Shown here piece by piece: positions 1 to 5,365 of a stretch of 7,873 nucleotides of DNA. The position numbers were made by a program, and so were the translations under genes. The stretch covers positions 1-7,873 of the forward strand of contig DGSY01000059.1 of assembly GCA_002394125.1 (NCBI GenBank), given 5' to 3'. The first letter of the stretch is position 1. Every line of letters starts with the position of its first letter. Source of the stretch: Ruminococcus sp. UBA4350 (GTDB taxonomy: Bacteria > Bacillota > Clostridia > Oscillospirales > Ruminococcaceae). The notes under the pieces were generated by a model, which was not told the origin of the DNA, did not search any database, and saw only the letters and a list, made by a program, of their open reading frames with translations.

Positions 1-787
1 ACAGCTTGTAGTCTGTGCCGAGCTTTGCGTTGACCTTGTCCATGTACTCCTCAACGATTCCCGGAACAGCATCATAGTAGGAGTTGCAGGCCTCGCGGTG
101 CTGGAAGAAGATATCGCCGTTCTCGTGGGAACCGCGCATGACCGGCTTTTCCGGATTCAGCGCACGCGCACGGAATGCCTTGACAGCATCCATATCGCAC
201 ATTTCCTTGAGATCCTCATAATCCCAGATGGAGATCTTCTGGATCTCGTGAGAAGTACGGAAGCCGTCGAAGAAGTTGATGAACGGCACTCTGGACTTGA
301 TCGAAGCGAGATGTGCAACAGCAGCCAGATCCATGACCTCCTGCGGGTTGGTCTCGGCGAGCATTGCGAAACCGGTCTGGCGGCAGGCATAGACGTCGGA
401 ATGGTCACCGAAGATGTTCAGTGCATGAGATGCAACGCAGCGGGCCGAAACATGGAATACACACGGCAGCAGCTCACCGGCGATCTTATACATATTCGGG
501 ATCATCAGGAGCAGACCCTGAGAAGCGGTATAGGTTGTGGTCAGGGCGCCTGCATTCAGGGAGCCGTGAACGGTGCCGGCAGCACCCGCCTCTGACTGCA
601 TTTCCTCGACCTTGACGGTCGTTCCGAAAATGTTTTTGACACCCTGTGCCGACCACTGGTCAACATAGTCTGCCATCGGGCTGGAAGGCGTGATCGGATA
701 AATACCGGCGACTTCCGTGAAGGCGTAGGAGACATATGCCGCAGCATTGTTGCCGTCCATCGTCTTCTTCTTACGAGCAATAGCCAT
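1..787 (-). CDS. nifJ: Pyruvate:ferredoxin (flavodoxin) oxidoreductase, N-terminal part (runs off window)
   Basis: This cytoplasmic thiamine-diphosphate enzyme oxidises pyruvate with CoA to acetyl-CoA and CO2 and passes electrons to ferredoxin, the central anaerobic step of clostridial fermentation. The first 262 codons are visible and the remainder lies left of the window; full-length single-chain PFORs have about 1170-1200 residues. The N-terminal pyrimidine-binding domain is recognisable: YPITPSSPMADY at residues 30-41, VEEMQSEAGAAG at 60-71, then HGSLNAGALTTTYTASQGLL at 74-93. By family correspondence T33, E66 and R116 match the Desulfovibrio africanus active-site residues T31, E64 and R114. 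The ATG at 787 is chosen because GGAGGT (plus-strand 797-802) lies 9 nt upstream. A consensus promoter lies about 110 nt upstream, so this is the first gene of its transcript. The frame is intact. Identification is firm. Confidence 0.96.
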   Translation of the reverse strand, partial: MAIARKKKTMDGNNAAAYVSYAFTEVAGIYPITPSSPMADYVDQWSAQGVKNIFGTTVKVEEMQSEAGAAGTVHGSLNAGALTTTYTASQGLLLMIPNMYKIAGELLPCVFHVSARCVASHALNIFGDHSDVYACRQTGFAMLAETNPQEVMDLAAVAHLASIKSRVPFINFFDGFRTSHEIQKISIWDYEDLKEMCDMDAVKAFRARALNPEKPVMRGSHENGDIFFQHREACNSYYDAVPGIVEEYMDKVNAKLGTDYKL

Positions 788-842
788 AAGAAATGTACCT
801 CCATTCAAATTTTTGTGGATACGCTGAGCATCTGCGCCGCAG

Positions 843-859
843 CTGACGGACAGCGTCAG
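843..859 (-). other. Inverted repeat in the nifJ leader
   Basis: CTGACG and CGTCAG form a perfect 6-bp stem with a 5-nt loop within the GC-rich nifJ 5' leader. There is no T-tract, so it is not an intrinsic terminator. It could be an mRNA stabiliser or an operator-like dyad. No known riboswitch pattern was recognised here. Confidence 0.4.
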
Positions 860-894
860 GTCTCGTCCGCGCCCGTGCAGATTTTCGCTTATCT

Positions 895-923
895 ATTATA
901 ACATAAAATACGGGAAATGTAAA
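895..923 (-). promoter_or_regulatory. Promoter of nifJ
   Basis: Read on the minus strand: -35 TTTACA (923-918), 17-bp spacer, -10 TATAAT (900-895) preceded by TGT, an extended -10. The start would be near 888, giving a leader of about 100 nt before the nifJ ATG. Confidence 0.82.
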
Positions 924-1076
924 GCCGTTTCACGGATTTTCGATGATAATTCACGAATCAGAAAGGAATTCGCCGGAGCGGGATTGTTTTCGGTGACGAA
1001 AATGTGAAATATGATAGACGAATTTTGTGCAAATAAACGAAAATTGAGCGCCGATCGCAAAAATTTCAAAAAACGG
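924..1076. other. AT-rich gap between the nifJ and small-RNA promoters, with TTTTCG/CGAAAA motifs
   Basis: No convincing gene is present. The stretch lies between two divergent promoters. TTTTCG or its complement occurs at 882-887, 937-942, 987-992, 997-1002, 1038-1043 and 1092-1097, so the series spans the whole divergent region. Two of the copies form a perfect inverted pair, TTTTCG-GTGA-CGAAAA (987-1002). The set may be binding sites for a regulator, or chance in AT-rich DNA. Confidence 0.35.
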
Positions 1077-1105
1077 TTGACTGTTTCGGAGTTTTCGTGT
1101 ATAAT
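1077..1105 (+). promoter_or_regulatory. Promoter of the putative small RNA
   Basis: -35 TTGACT (1077-1082), 17-bp spacer, -10 TATAAT (1100-1105). The predicted start near 1112 coincides with the base of a stem-loop. No plus-strand ORF with a ribosome binding site follows before the terminator at 1200-1227. Confidence 0.75.
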
Positions 1106-1111
1106 AAAGCC

Positions 1112-1227
1112 AGTGAAATAATGTAATGTTATTTTCACTCGTTTTGTTGTCTCCTTTCTTTTGTTCTACACATTTTGATTTGACCTCATTTTATTTTGCA
1201 AAGCAGGGCGTTCGTCCTGCTTTTTTT
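1112..1227 (+). ncRNA. Putative small regulatory RNA, about 116 nt, with an anti-Shine-Dalgarno-like segment
   Basis: Nothing in the sequence matches an RNA family I recognise. It is called from its layout: a near-consensus promoter, a 5' stem-loop (AGTGAAATAA 1112-1121 with TTATTTTCACT 1129-1139, one bulged T), a pyrimidine-rich open stretch (1140-1199) and an intrinsic terminator. The open stretch contains CTCCTTTCT at 1151-1159, identical to the final nine bases of typical Firmicutes 16S rRNA, so it could pair with AGAAAGGAG ribosome binding sites. Two genes in this window carry exactly that sequence (upstream of 2304 and of 5956). The rpmE transcript converges on it and has its own terminator, which supports a separate plus-strand unit here. 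The competing reading is a minus-strand 80-codon ORF (896-1138, GTG start) for which the same bases would be a ribosome binding site; its spacing is long and it runs into the nifJ promoter. Confidence 0.55.
1200..1227 (+). terminator. Intrinsic terminator of the small RNA
   Basis: AAAGCAGG (1200-1207) pairs with CCTGCTTT (1216-1223), with a GTTCGT apical part, and the T run extends to 1227. The T-tract is good only on the plus strand. Confidence 0.85.
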
Positions 1228-1290
1228 CATGCCCTCTGCGCAAAGGGAGACAGCATCCGCCGTTTGTACTATATATAATATGGGCATACA

Positions 1291-1327
1291 AAAAGGCAGC
1301 CGGAGCACTGGACTCCGGCCGCCTTTT
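1291..1327 (-). terminator. Terminator downstream of rpmE (hairpin works in both directions)
   Basis: A 15-base arm at 1291-1305 pairs with 1313-1327 with one mismatch and a 7-nt loop. On the minus strand the stem is followed by TTTTTGT, ending the rpmE transcript 13 bp past its stop codon. On the plus strand the stem is followed by a long T run (to 1336), so it could also back up the small-RNA terminator. Confidence 0.85.
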
Positions 1328-1339
1328 GTTTTTTTTGCA

Positions 1340-1543
1340 TCAGCCTCTGTTGAAGCGCTTGTTGAAGCGCTCGACGCGTCCGCCGGTATCGACCAGCTTC
1401 TGCTTGCCCGTGAAGAACGGGTGGCACTTGGAGCAGATTTCAACCTTGATGTCCTTCTTCGTGGAAAGCACCTCGATGACGTTGCCGCAGTGGCAGGTGA
1501 TCGTGGTCTTTTCGCAGTTCGGATGGATGCCTTCTCTTGCCAT
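1340..1543 (-). CDS. rpmE: 50S ribosomal protein bL31, zinc-binding type
   Basis: A 67-residue ribosomal protein L31 of the large subunit, located at the subunit interface. The family signature is complete: IHP near the start, CHCGN at 17-21, CSKCHPFFTGKQ at 37-48, and the C-terminal TGGRVERFNKRFN at 53-65. Cysteines 17, 19, 37 and 40 match the four zinc ligands of the Cys-containing (C+) form; C10 is an extra. The ATG at 1543 is preferred over an in-frame ATG at 1585, because the sequence from 1543 starts like bL31 and AGAGGT (plus-strand 1551-1556) sits 7 nt upstream. It is monocistronic, with its own promoter (1642-1670) and terminator (1291-1327). The leader of about 90 nt contains a small dyad (ACTGT-TCGG-ACAGT, 1602-1615) and might hold an autoregulatory L31 leader, which cannot be decided by eye. 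Confidence 0.97.
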   Translation of the reverse strand: MAREGIHPNCEKTTITCHCGNVIEVLSTKKDIKVEICSKCHPFFTGKQKLVDTGGRVERFNKRFNRG

Positions 1544-1641
1544 GATTTTCACCTCTTTCATTGATAGATGCGGAATATCTGACATAACAGCCCATCCGGA
1601 TACTGTTCGGACAGTAGTGCTATGGATTCGACGCAGAATTC

Positions 1642-1670
1642 ATTATACCATACTTTCACAGAAAAATCAA
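1642..1670 (-). promoter_or_regulatory. Promoter of rpmE
   Basis: Minus strand: -35 TTGATT (1670-1665), 17-bp spacer, -10 TATAAT (1647-1642) preceded by TGG (extended -10). The start is near 1635, about 90 nt before the rpmE ATG. Confidence 0.85.
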
Positions 1671-1741
1671 GTGTCAGAATTCAACAAACTCAACAAAGAT
1701 TTCAACAAATTCTTTGTCACTCCCTGCTGTAACAGTTTCAT
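1667..1741 (-). CDS. Possible 24-residue leucine-rich small ORF (doubtful)
   Basis: An ATG at 1741 opens a 25-codon frame ending in TGA inside the rpmE -35 box. The peptide has a Lys near each end of its core and repeated Leu-Leu pairs (NLLKSLLSLLN), so it could form an amphipathic helix like small membrane-active peptides. A TATAAT (minus, 1765-1760) lies about 20 bp upstream, but with no -35 at the right distance. No Shine-Dalgarno sequence precedes the ATG, which argues against translation. It may be only the coding appearance of the direct repeats. Confidence 0.15.
   Translation of the reverse strand: MKLLQQGVTKNLLKSLLSLLNSDT
1681..1709 (-). repeat. Three TTTGTTGA direct repeats upstream of the rpmE promoter
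   Basis: TCAACAAA occurs on the plus strand at 1681-1688, 1690-1697 and 1702-1709, with offsets of 9 and 12 bp, ending 10 bp before the rpmE -35. They could be activator sites. The offsets are multiples of three, so they could also be Leu-Leu codons of the small ORF at 1667-1741. Confidence 0.45.
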
Positions 1742-1810
1742 GCCGGACTGCGATTCTATATTATAGTGGGGGTTCCCCTGCCGGATGTGACGGATATTTT
1801 CCGCAAAGCG

Positions 1811-1839
1811 TTGACTTTCCCGTTCATTTGTGCTATACT
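1811..1839 (+). promoter_or_regulatory. Promoter of the VYGPP / radical SAM operon
   Basis: -35 TTGACT (1811-1816), 17-bp spacer, -10 TATACT (1834-1839) preceded by TGC (extended -10). The start is near 1846, about 30 nt before the first gene. No other good promoter was seen in the short gaps between the five genes. An imperfect dyad CGGA-TATTT-TCCG (1791-1803) lies just upstream and could be an operator. Confidence 0.82.
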
Positions 1840-1875
1840 GGAAAATGGAGAAAAAGCATCCGGAGGTGAACGCTT

Positions 1876-2256
1876 ATGAAAAAGGCAAAAAAGATCGGTC
1901 TGGTCTCGGCATTCTGCACGGCAATGCTCTCGCTGACTGCCTGTACGCAGCCGGAAAGCGTCTACGGCCCGCCGCCCGCAGAATCATCCGTAAACGGCAG
2001 CGGCAGCTCAGAGATCGAATGTGTCTACGGCCCGCCGCCGACGGATGAATCGGAATATGATCTCAGCTCGGCGGAGGATGTGCAGGAGGTCTACGGGCCG
2101 CCGGTTGCCGAGGACTCCGTATCCGAGGATGAGAGCAGCGTCTATGAAGCGCCGCCGGAGGAATCAGCCTTTGTGCCGGAAGAAAACTTACCGGCCGTCG
2201 TTTACGGCCCGCCGCCCGCACTCGAAGAAAACGCTCCGAAGGTCGTTCCGGAGTGA
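1876..2256 (+). CDS. Small lipoprotein with repeated VYGPP motifs
   Basis: I recognise no named family. The 126-residue protein starts with a lysine-rich n-region (MKKAKK), a hydrophobic segment and a lipobox LTAC (20-23), so C23 would be lipidated and the mature 104 residues held on the outer face of the membrane. The mature part is acidic, Ser/Glu/Pro-rich and probably disordered. It carries VYGPPP at 29-34, VYGPPP at 50-55, VYGPPV at 72-77, a degenerate VYEAPP at 89-94 and VYGPPP at 109-114, spaced 17-22 residues apart. GGAGGT (1862-1867) lies 8 nt before the ATG. It is the first gene of a five-gene operon in which every exported product has Tyr-Gly-Pro motifs and the last gene is a radical SAM/SPASM enzyme. 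It is inferred to be a multi-site substrate of that enzyme. Unlike its partners it lacks a dockerin-like domain and their shared signal peptide. Confidence 0.85.
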   Translation: MKKAKKIGLVSAFCTAMLSLTACTQPESVYGPPPAESSVNGSGSSEIECVYGPPPTDESEYDLSSAEDVQEVYGPPVAEDSVSEDESSVYEAPPEESAFVPEENLPAVVYGPPPALEENAPKVVPE

Positions 2257-2303
2257 TCTGCCCCACGAAGAATTTCTGAAACAATTTGCAGAAAGGAGCC
2301 GCT

Positions 2304-2909
2304 ATGAAAAAAACACTGCAAACCGCAATGACCGCAGCAATGTTCGCTGCATCGCTCGGCATGGCTGCCGGCACAGCCTCCGCATCACAGGCCGGTGAAT
2401 CCAACGCCGCAGCCGTGGAAAAGCTCATGAACGCAACTGCCGGTGAGGTCGTCGATGTCTACGGCCCGCCTGCGGCATTCTACACCGAGACCGAACCCCC
2501 GACCACCACAACAGAGACGACCGCCCCGCCGGAGGAAACGACCGATCCTTACTATGACGAACCGGTGACCGGCGGCGTTGTTCCGGTGCCGACAATGGAT
2601 CTGGACGGCAACGGGCAGTTCAATGTATGCGATCTCACCATCCTGAAGCAGTATATGCTGCAGGATCCAAAGCCTGCCCATGGCTTTGACTTTACTTATT
2701 CGTCTGACTACAATTATGACGGCATCCTTGACAAGCAGGATCTCATTCAGATGATCCTTGAGCTGACCGGTATGCCGGAATGGAAGCCGGAGGAGACCGC
2801 CGTCACAACCACTACGACCGCTGTATTCCCGACCACCGAAACATCGGTCACCATAGAAACCTATCCCGTTCCGGTCTACGGCCCGCCGCCTGCATACGAC
2901 AGCGAATGA
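2304..2909 (+). CDS. Secreted dockerin-like EF-hand protein with VYGPP motifs, paralogue 1
   Basis: This 201-residue exported protein has no catalytic domain. Order: Sec-type signal peptide 1-27 (cleavage expected around GTASA-S), a short helix-like stretch, VYGPP at 52-56, a Thr/Pro/Glu linker (about 61-80), a dockerin-like EF-hand pair, the signature LTGMPEWKPE (154-163), a second Thr-rich linker and a C-terminal tail with VYGPP (191-195) ending AYDSE. The EF-hand loops are 99-110 (D99, D101, N103, N107, D110) and 135-146 (D135, N137, D139, D143, D146), both complete for calcium. Type I dockerins bind cohesins on scaffoldins, so surface or cellulosome attachment is plausible. The ATG at 2304 has AAAGGAG 5 nt upstream; a TTG at 2286 in the same frame is rejected because it would put the ribosome binding site inside the gene. 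It lies 47 nt after the lipoprotein gene. Confidence 0.88.
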   Translation: MKKTLQTAMTAAMFAASLGMAAGTASASQAGESNAAAVEKLMNATAGEVVDVYGPPAAFYTETEPPTTTTETTAPPEETTDPYYDEPVTGGVVPVPTMDLDGNGQFNVCDLTILKQYMLQDPKPAHGFDFTYSSDYNYDGILDKQDLIQMILELTGMPEWKPEETAVTTTTTAVFPTTETSVTIETYPVPVYGPPPAYDSE

Positions 2910-2959
2910 GCGACTGACCGTCCCTGATCCCGCGGAGCATTTCGCAGAAAGGAAGCATC

Positions 2960-3646
2960 ATGAAAAAGACAGTCAAGACCGCGATGACCGCTGCGATGTT
3001 TGCCGCATCGCTCGGCATGGCCGCCGGTACCGCATCCGCCTCACAGACCGGCGATTATCAGGCCGCTCCGCTTGAGGAGCTGCTCACTGCAACCTCGACC
3101 GAAACGATCTGTGTTTACGGCCCGCCGGAGGTCATGGAGTCCCTGTTCGGCACACAGACCACATCGGAGAGCTTTACCGAGACCGTCACCGAAACAACGC
3201 TTGCGCTCAGCGGCACTGTGACGCTGCCGGTCACGACAACGAATTTTGATGTGCTGGCTGAGGACGGCGTTGCTCCGATCGTCACCGATGATCCGCTGGA
3301 GACAGCGGGTGATGTCCCGGTACGGGTGGACGACCTCAACTCTGACGGCAGCTTTGATTCCCGTGACCTGACGCTGCTCAAGCGTTTTCTGCTCGATCCG
3401 GATTCGGTCAGTCAGCAGTATCCGTCTCTGAGATACGATGCCGATTTTGACTATAACGGCAGGATCGACACGCAGGATGTCATTCAAATGCTCCTGCGCC
3501 TGACCGGTATGCCGGAGTGGAAAAAGGAGGATCCCGCCGTGACCACAACGACTGTCAGCGAGACTGTCCTCCCCTCGACCGAAACAACGATCTTCACCGA
3601 GGGACTCCCGCAGCCGGATTACGGGCCGATCGGCTGGTACGACTAA
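2960..3646 (+). CDS. Secreted dockerin-like EF-hand protein with YGP motifs, paralogue 2
   Basis: This 228-residue paralogue of the preceding gene product matches it at 28 of the first 31 residues and has its VYGPP at exactly the same place (52-56), preceded by a cysteine (C51). The linker that follows is longer (about 57-120, Thr/Glu/Ser-rich). The dockerin-like pair has loops 125-136 (D125, N127, D129, D133, D136) and 162-173 (D162, D164, N166, D170, D173), followed by LTGMPEWKKE (181-190). The tail is DYGPIGWYD (220-228), so the second motif is YGPI rather than YGPP and it lacks the final Ser-Glu of the other two. AAAGGA (2948-2953) is 6 nt before the ATG. Many synonymous differences from its neighbours in the signal-peptide codons suggest an old duplication kept under protein-level selection. 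Confidence 0.88.
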   Translation: MKKTVKTAMTAAMFAASLGMAAGTASASQTGDYQAAPLEELLTATSTETICVYGPPEVMESLFGTQTTSESFTETVTETTLALSGTVTLPVTTTNFDVLAEDGVAPIVTDDPLETAGDVPVRVDDLNSDGSFDSRDLTLLKRFLLDPDSVSQQYPSLRYDADFDYNGRIDTQDVIQMLLRLTGMPEWKKEDPAVTTTTVSETVLPSTETTIFTEGLPQPDYGPIGWYD

Positions 3647-3667
3647 CCGCACCGAAAGGAACAGGAC

Positions 3668-4273
3668 ATGAAAAAATCAGTCAGAACGCTCATGACGGCA
3701 GCGATGTTTGCCGCGACACTCGGCACGGCTGCCGCAAATGCATCGGCAGCACAGGCCGGCGGCGGACTGCTCGGCTCCATGCTCACCGCAACTGCCGGTG
3801 AGATCGTCACAACATACGGCCCGCCTCAGCTGCGCACATCGGAAACGGAGACCGAAACGACCGCCGTGCAGACCGCGCCCGAAGCAGAGGAGCCGGCGCT
3901 GCCCGATGCATCAACCACATCGGAGCCGCCGCGCTTTTCCGGCGGTGTCATGATCCGGCAGAATCCGGATGTGAACGGCGACCTCAGCGTCGATGCGCGT
4001 GATATCAGCGAAATGAAGCGTTCCCTGCTGAACGGCGTGCCGAATACCATTGTCGATTCTGCGCTGGACTTTAACCATGACGGCGTCTTCGATAAAAAAG
4101 ATATCATCACACAGATCATGGATCTGACCGGTATGCCGGAATGGAAGCCGGAGGATCCGGCCGTGACAACGACCGCGGCCGAGACCGCATTCCCTGCGAC
4201 GGAAACAACGATTCTCTCGGAGATTCTCCCGCAGCCGGCATACGGGCCGATCGGCTGGTACGATTCTGAATAA
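3668..4273 (+). CDS. Secreted dockerin-like EF-hand protein with YGP motifs, paralogue 3
   Basis: The 201-residue third paralogue has a more diverged signal peptide (still TAAMFAA.LG.AA at 10-22), then ATAGEIV and TYGPP (49-53), a Thr/Glu linker, the EF-hand pair, LTGMPEWKPE (153-162), a Thr-rich linker and the tail AYGPIGWYDSE (191-201). Loop 1 (101-112: D101, N103, D105, D109, D112) has Leu instead of the usual Gly at position 6; loop 2 (134-145: D134, N136, D138, D142, D145) is canonical. The motif residue before Tyr is Thr here, Val in the others, so Tyr-Gly-Pro is the constant core. AAAGGA (3655-3660) is 7 nt before the ATG. It sits 21 nt after paralogue 2 and 15 nt before the radical SAM gene, which makes co-transcription very likely. 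Confidence 0.88.
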   Translation: MKKSVRTLMTAAMFAATLGTAAANASAAQAGGGLLGSMLTATAGEIVTTYGPPQLRTSETETETTAVQTAPEAEEPALPDASTTSEPPRFSGGVMIRQNPDVNGDLSVDARDISEMKRSLLNGVPNTIVDSALDFNHDGVFDKKDIITQIMDLTGMPEWKPEDPAVTTTAAETAFPATETTILSEILPQPAYGPIGWYDSE

Positions 4274-4288
4274 TGACGGAGGAACAAA

Positions 4289-5365
4289 ATGCTCGATCCG
4301 AAACTGAAAGAAAAAAATATGCAGCGCCTTGCCGTTTTCCGCGAGGGGCTGAAGGTCATGCCGCAGCTTCACAATCTCTTTCTGGAGCTGACGCTCCGCT
4401 GCAATGAGCGATGTCTGCACTGCGGCAGTTCCTGCGGCGATGTGCCGTCCGATGAAATGCCGGCGGAACAGTACAAGGCGTTTCTCGATCAGATCAAGGA
4501 GGATTTCGGCACATCCGGCTTCATGCTCTGCATCACCGGCGGCGAGCCGCTGCTGCGGAAGGATTTCTTCGAGATCATGGGCTATGCGAATGAGCTGGGC
4601 TTCAACTGGGGCATGACGAGCAACGGCACACTCATCACCGAGGAGGTCGCACAGAAGCTCCGCGACTGCGGCATGAAGACGATCTCGATCAGTCTGGACG
4701 GTCTGCCCGCAACGCATGACGCCTTCCGCCGCACACCCGGCGGCTGGGAAAAGGGTATGCAGGGCGTACAGAATCTCATCAAGGTCGGCGGCTTTCAGGC
4801 AATCCAGATCACGACGGTCGTGACGCATCAGAATATCGTCGAGCTGGACGCGCTCTATGAGATTTTCAAGGATATTGATATTGATTCGTGGCGCGTCATC
4901 AATATGGATCCGATCGGCAGAGCAAAGGCGCATCCGGAGCTGCTGCTGACGAAAGAGGATTACCGGACGATGTTCAAGTTCATCCGCAATAAGCGGATCG
5001 CGGGCGAGCCGGTCTGCTACGGATGCAGCCACTATCTCGGCATGGACTATGAGCGCGAGGTACGCGACTGGTATTTCCTCTGCACCGCCGGACTGTATAC
5101 GGCAAGCATCACCGTCAACGGCGATATCATTGCCTGTCTGGATATTGAACGGCGGCCGGAGTTTGTGCAGGGCAATATTTTTGAGGATCGGTTCAAGGAT
5201 GTCTGGGAGAACAAATTCCAAATTTTCCGGAAGGATCTCGCCCTCGAAAATGAGAAGTGCCGCGAATGCAGCGAAGCGAAATTCTGTCACGGCGGCGCCT
5301 ATCACACATGGGATTTTGATAACAAATGCCCGCAGGTCTGCTTCAAGGATGTCCTCTTTGAATAA
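4289..5365 (+). CDS. Radical SAM/SPASM enzyme, putative peptide or protein maturase
   Basis: A 358-residue cytoplasmic iron-sulfur enzyme. The CxxxCxxC motif for the SAM-binding [4Fe-4S] cluster is C38-C42-C45, followed by TGGEPLLR (83-90) and ISISLDG (132-138). The C-terminal SPASM region has C265-x12-G278-x4-C283, then C324-x2-C327-x5-C333, C347 and C351, enough for two auxiliary clusters, although C333 to C347 is wider than the commonest SPASM spacing; C243 and C246 are additional. SPASM enzymes include RiPP maturases (sactipeptide, cyclophane, mycofactocin) and sulfatase maturases. GGAGG (4278-4282) is 6 nt before the ATG. It is last in an operon with four exported proteins rich in Tyr-Gly-Pro motifs, which are its likely substrates. 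There is no sulfatase, and no recognition (RRE) domain, protease or ABC exporter is visible nearby. The radical SAM assignment is firm; chemistry and substrate are inferred. Confidence 0.93.
   Translation: MLDPKLKEKNMQRLAVFREGLKVMPQLHNLFLELTLRCNERCLHCGSSCGDVPSDEMPAEQYKAFLDQIKEDFGTSGFMLCITGGEPLLRKDFFEIMGYANELGFNWGMTSNGTLITEEVAQKLRDCGMKTISISLDGLPATHDAFRRTPGGWEKGMQGVQNLIKVGGFQAIQITTVVTHQNIVELDALYEIFKDIDIDSWRVINMDPIGRAKAHPELLLTKEDYRTMFKFIRNKRIAGEPVCYGCSHYLGMDYEREVRDWYFLCTAGLYTASITVNGDIIACLDIERRPEFVQGNIFEDRFKDVWENKFQIFRKDLALENEKCRECSEAKFCHGGAYHTWDFDNKCPQVCFKDVLFE

Noticed and set aside
98..595. A 165-codon plus-strand frame opposite nifJ
   Set aside because: It is fully antisense to conserved nifJ motifs and has no promoter or recognisable domain.
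896..1138. An 80-codon minus-strand ORF with GTG start and an upstream AGAAAGGAG
   Set aside because: The spacing from the ribosome binding site to GTG is about 12 nt, no promoter is seen upstream, the translation has no recognisable family and it ends inside the nifJ -10 box. The plus-strand promoter, hairpin and terminator explain the region better, though translation is not excluded.
1681..1709. The TCAACAAA repeats as a CRISPR array
   Set aside because: The units are 8 bp with 1- to 4-bp gaps; no spacer-length intervals or cas genes are present.
1760..1765. TATAAT on the minus strand as a second rpmE promoter
   Set aside because: No -35-like hexamer is found at 16-18 bp, and no TG extension precedes it.
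1196..1766. Plus-strand frames of 122 and 146 codons over rpmE
   Set aside because: They are shadows of the bL31 gene on the opposite strand and cross two terminator hairpins.
4289..5365. The radical SAM gene as an anaerobic sulfatase maturase
   Set aside because: No sulfatase is nearby and the exported partners have no C/S-x-P/A-x-R sulfatase motif in the regions read; the YGP proteins are the more likely partners.
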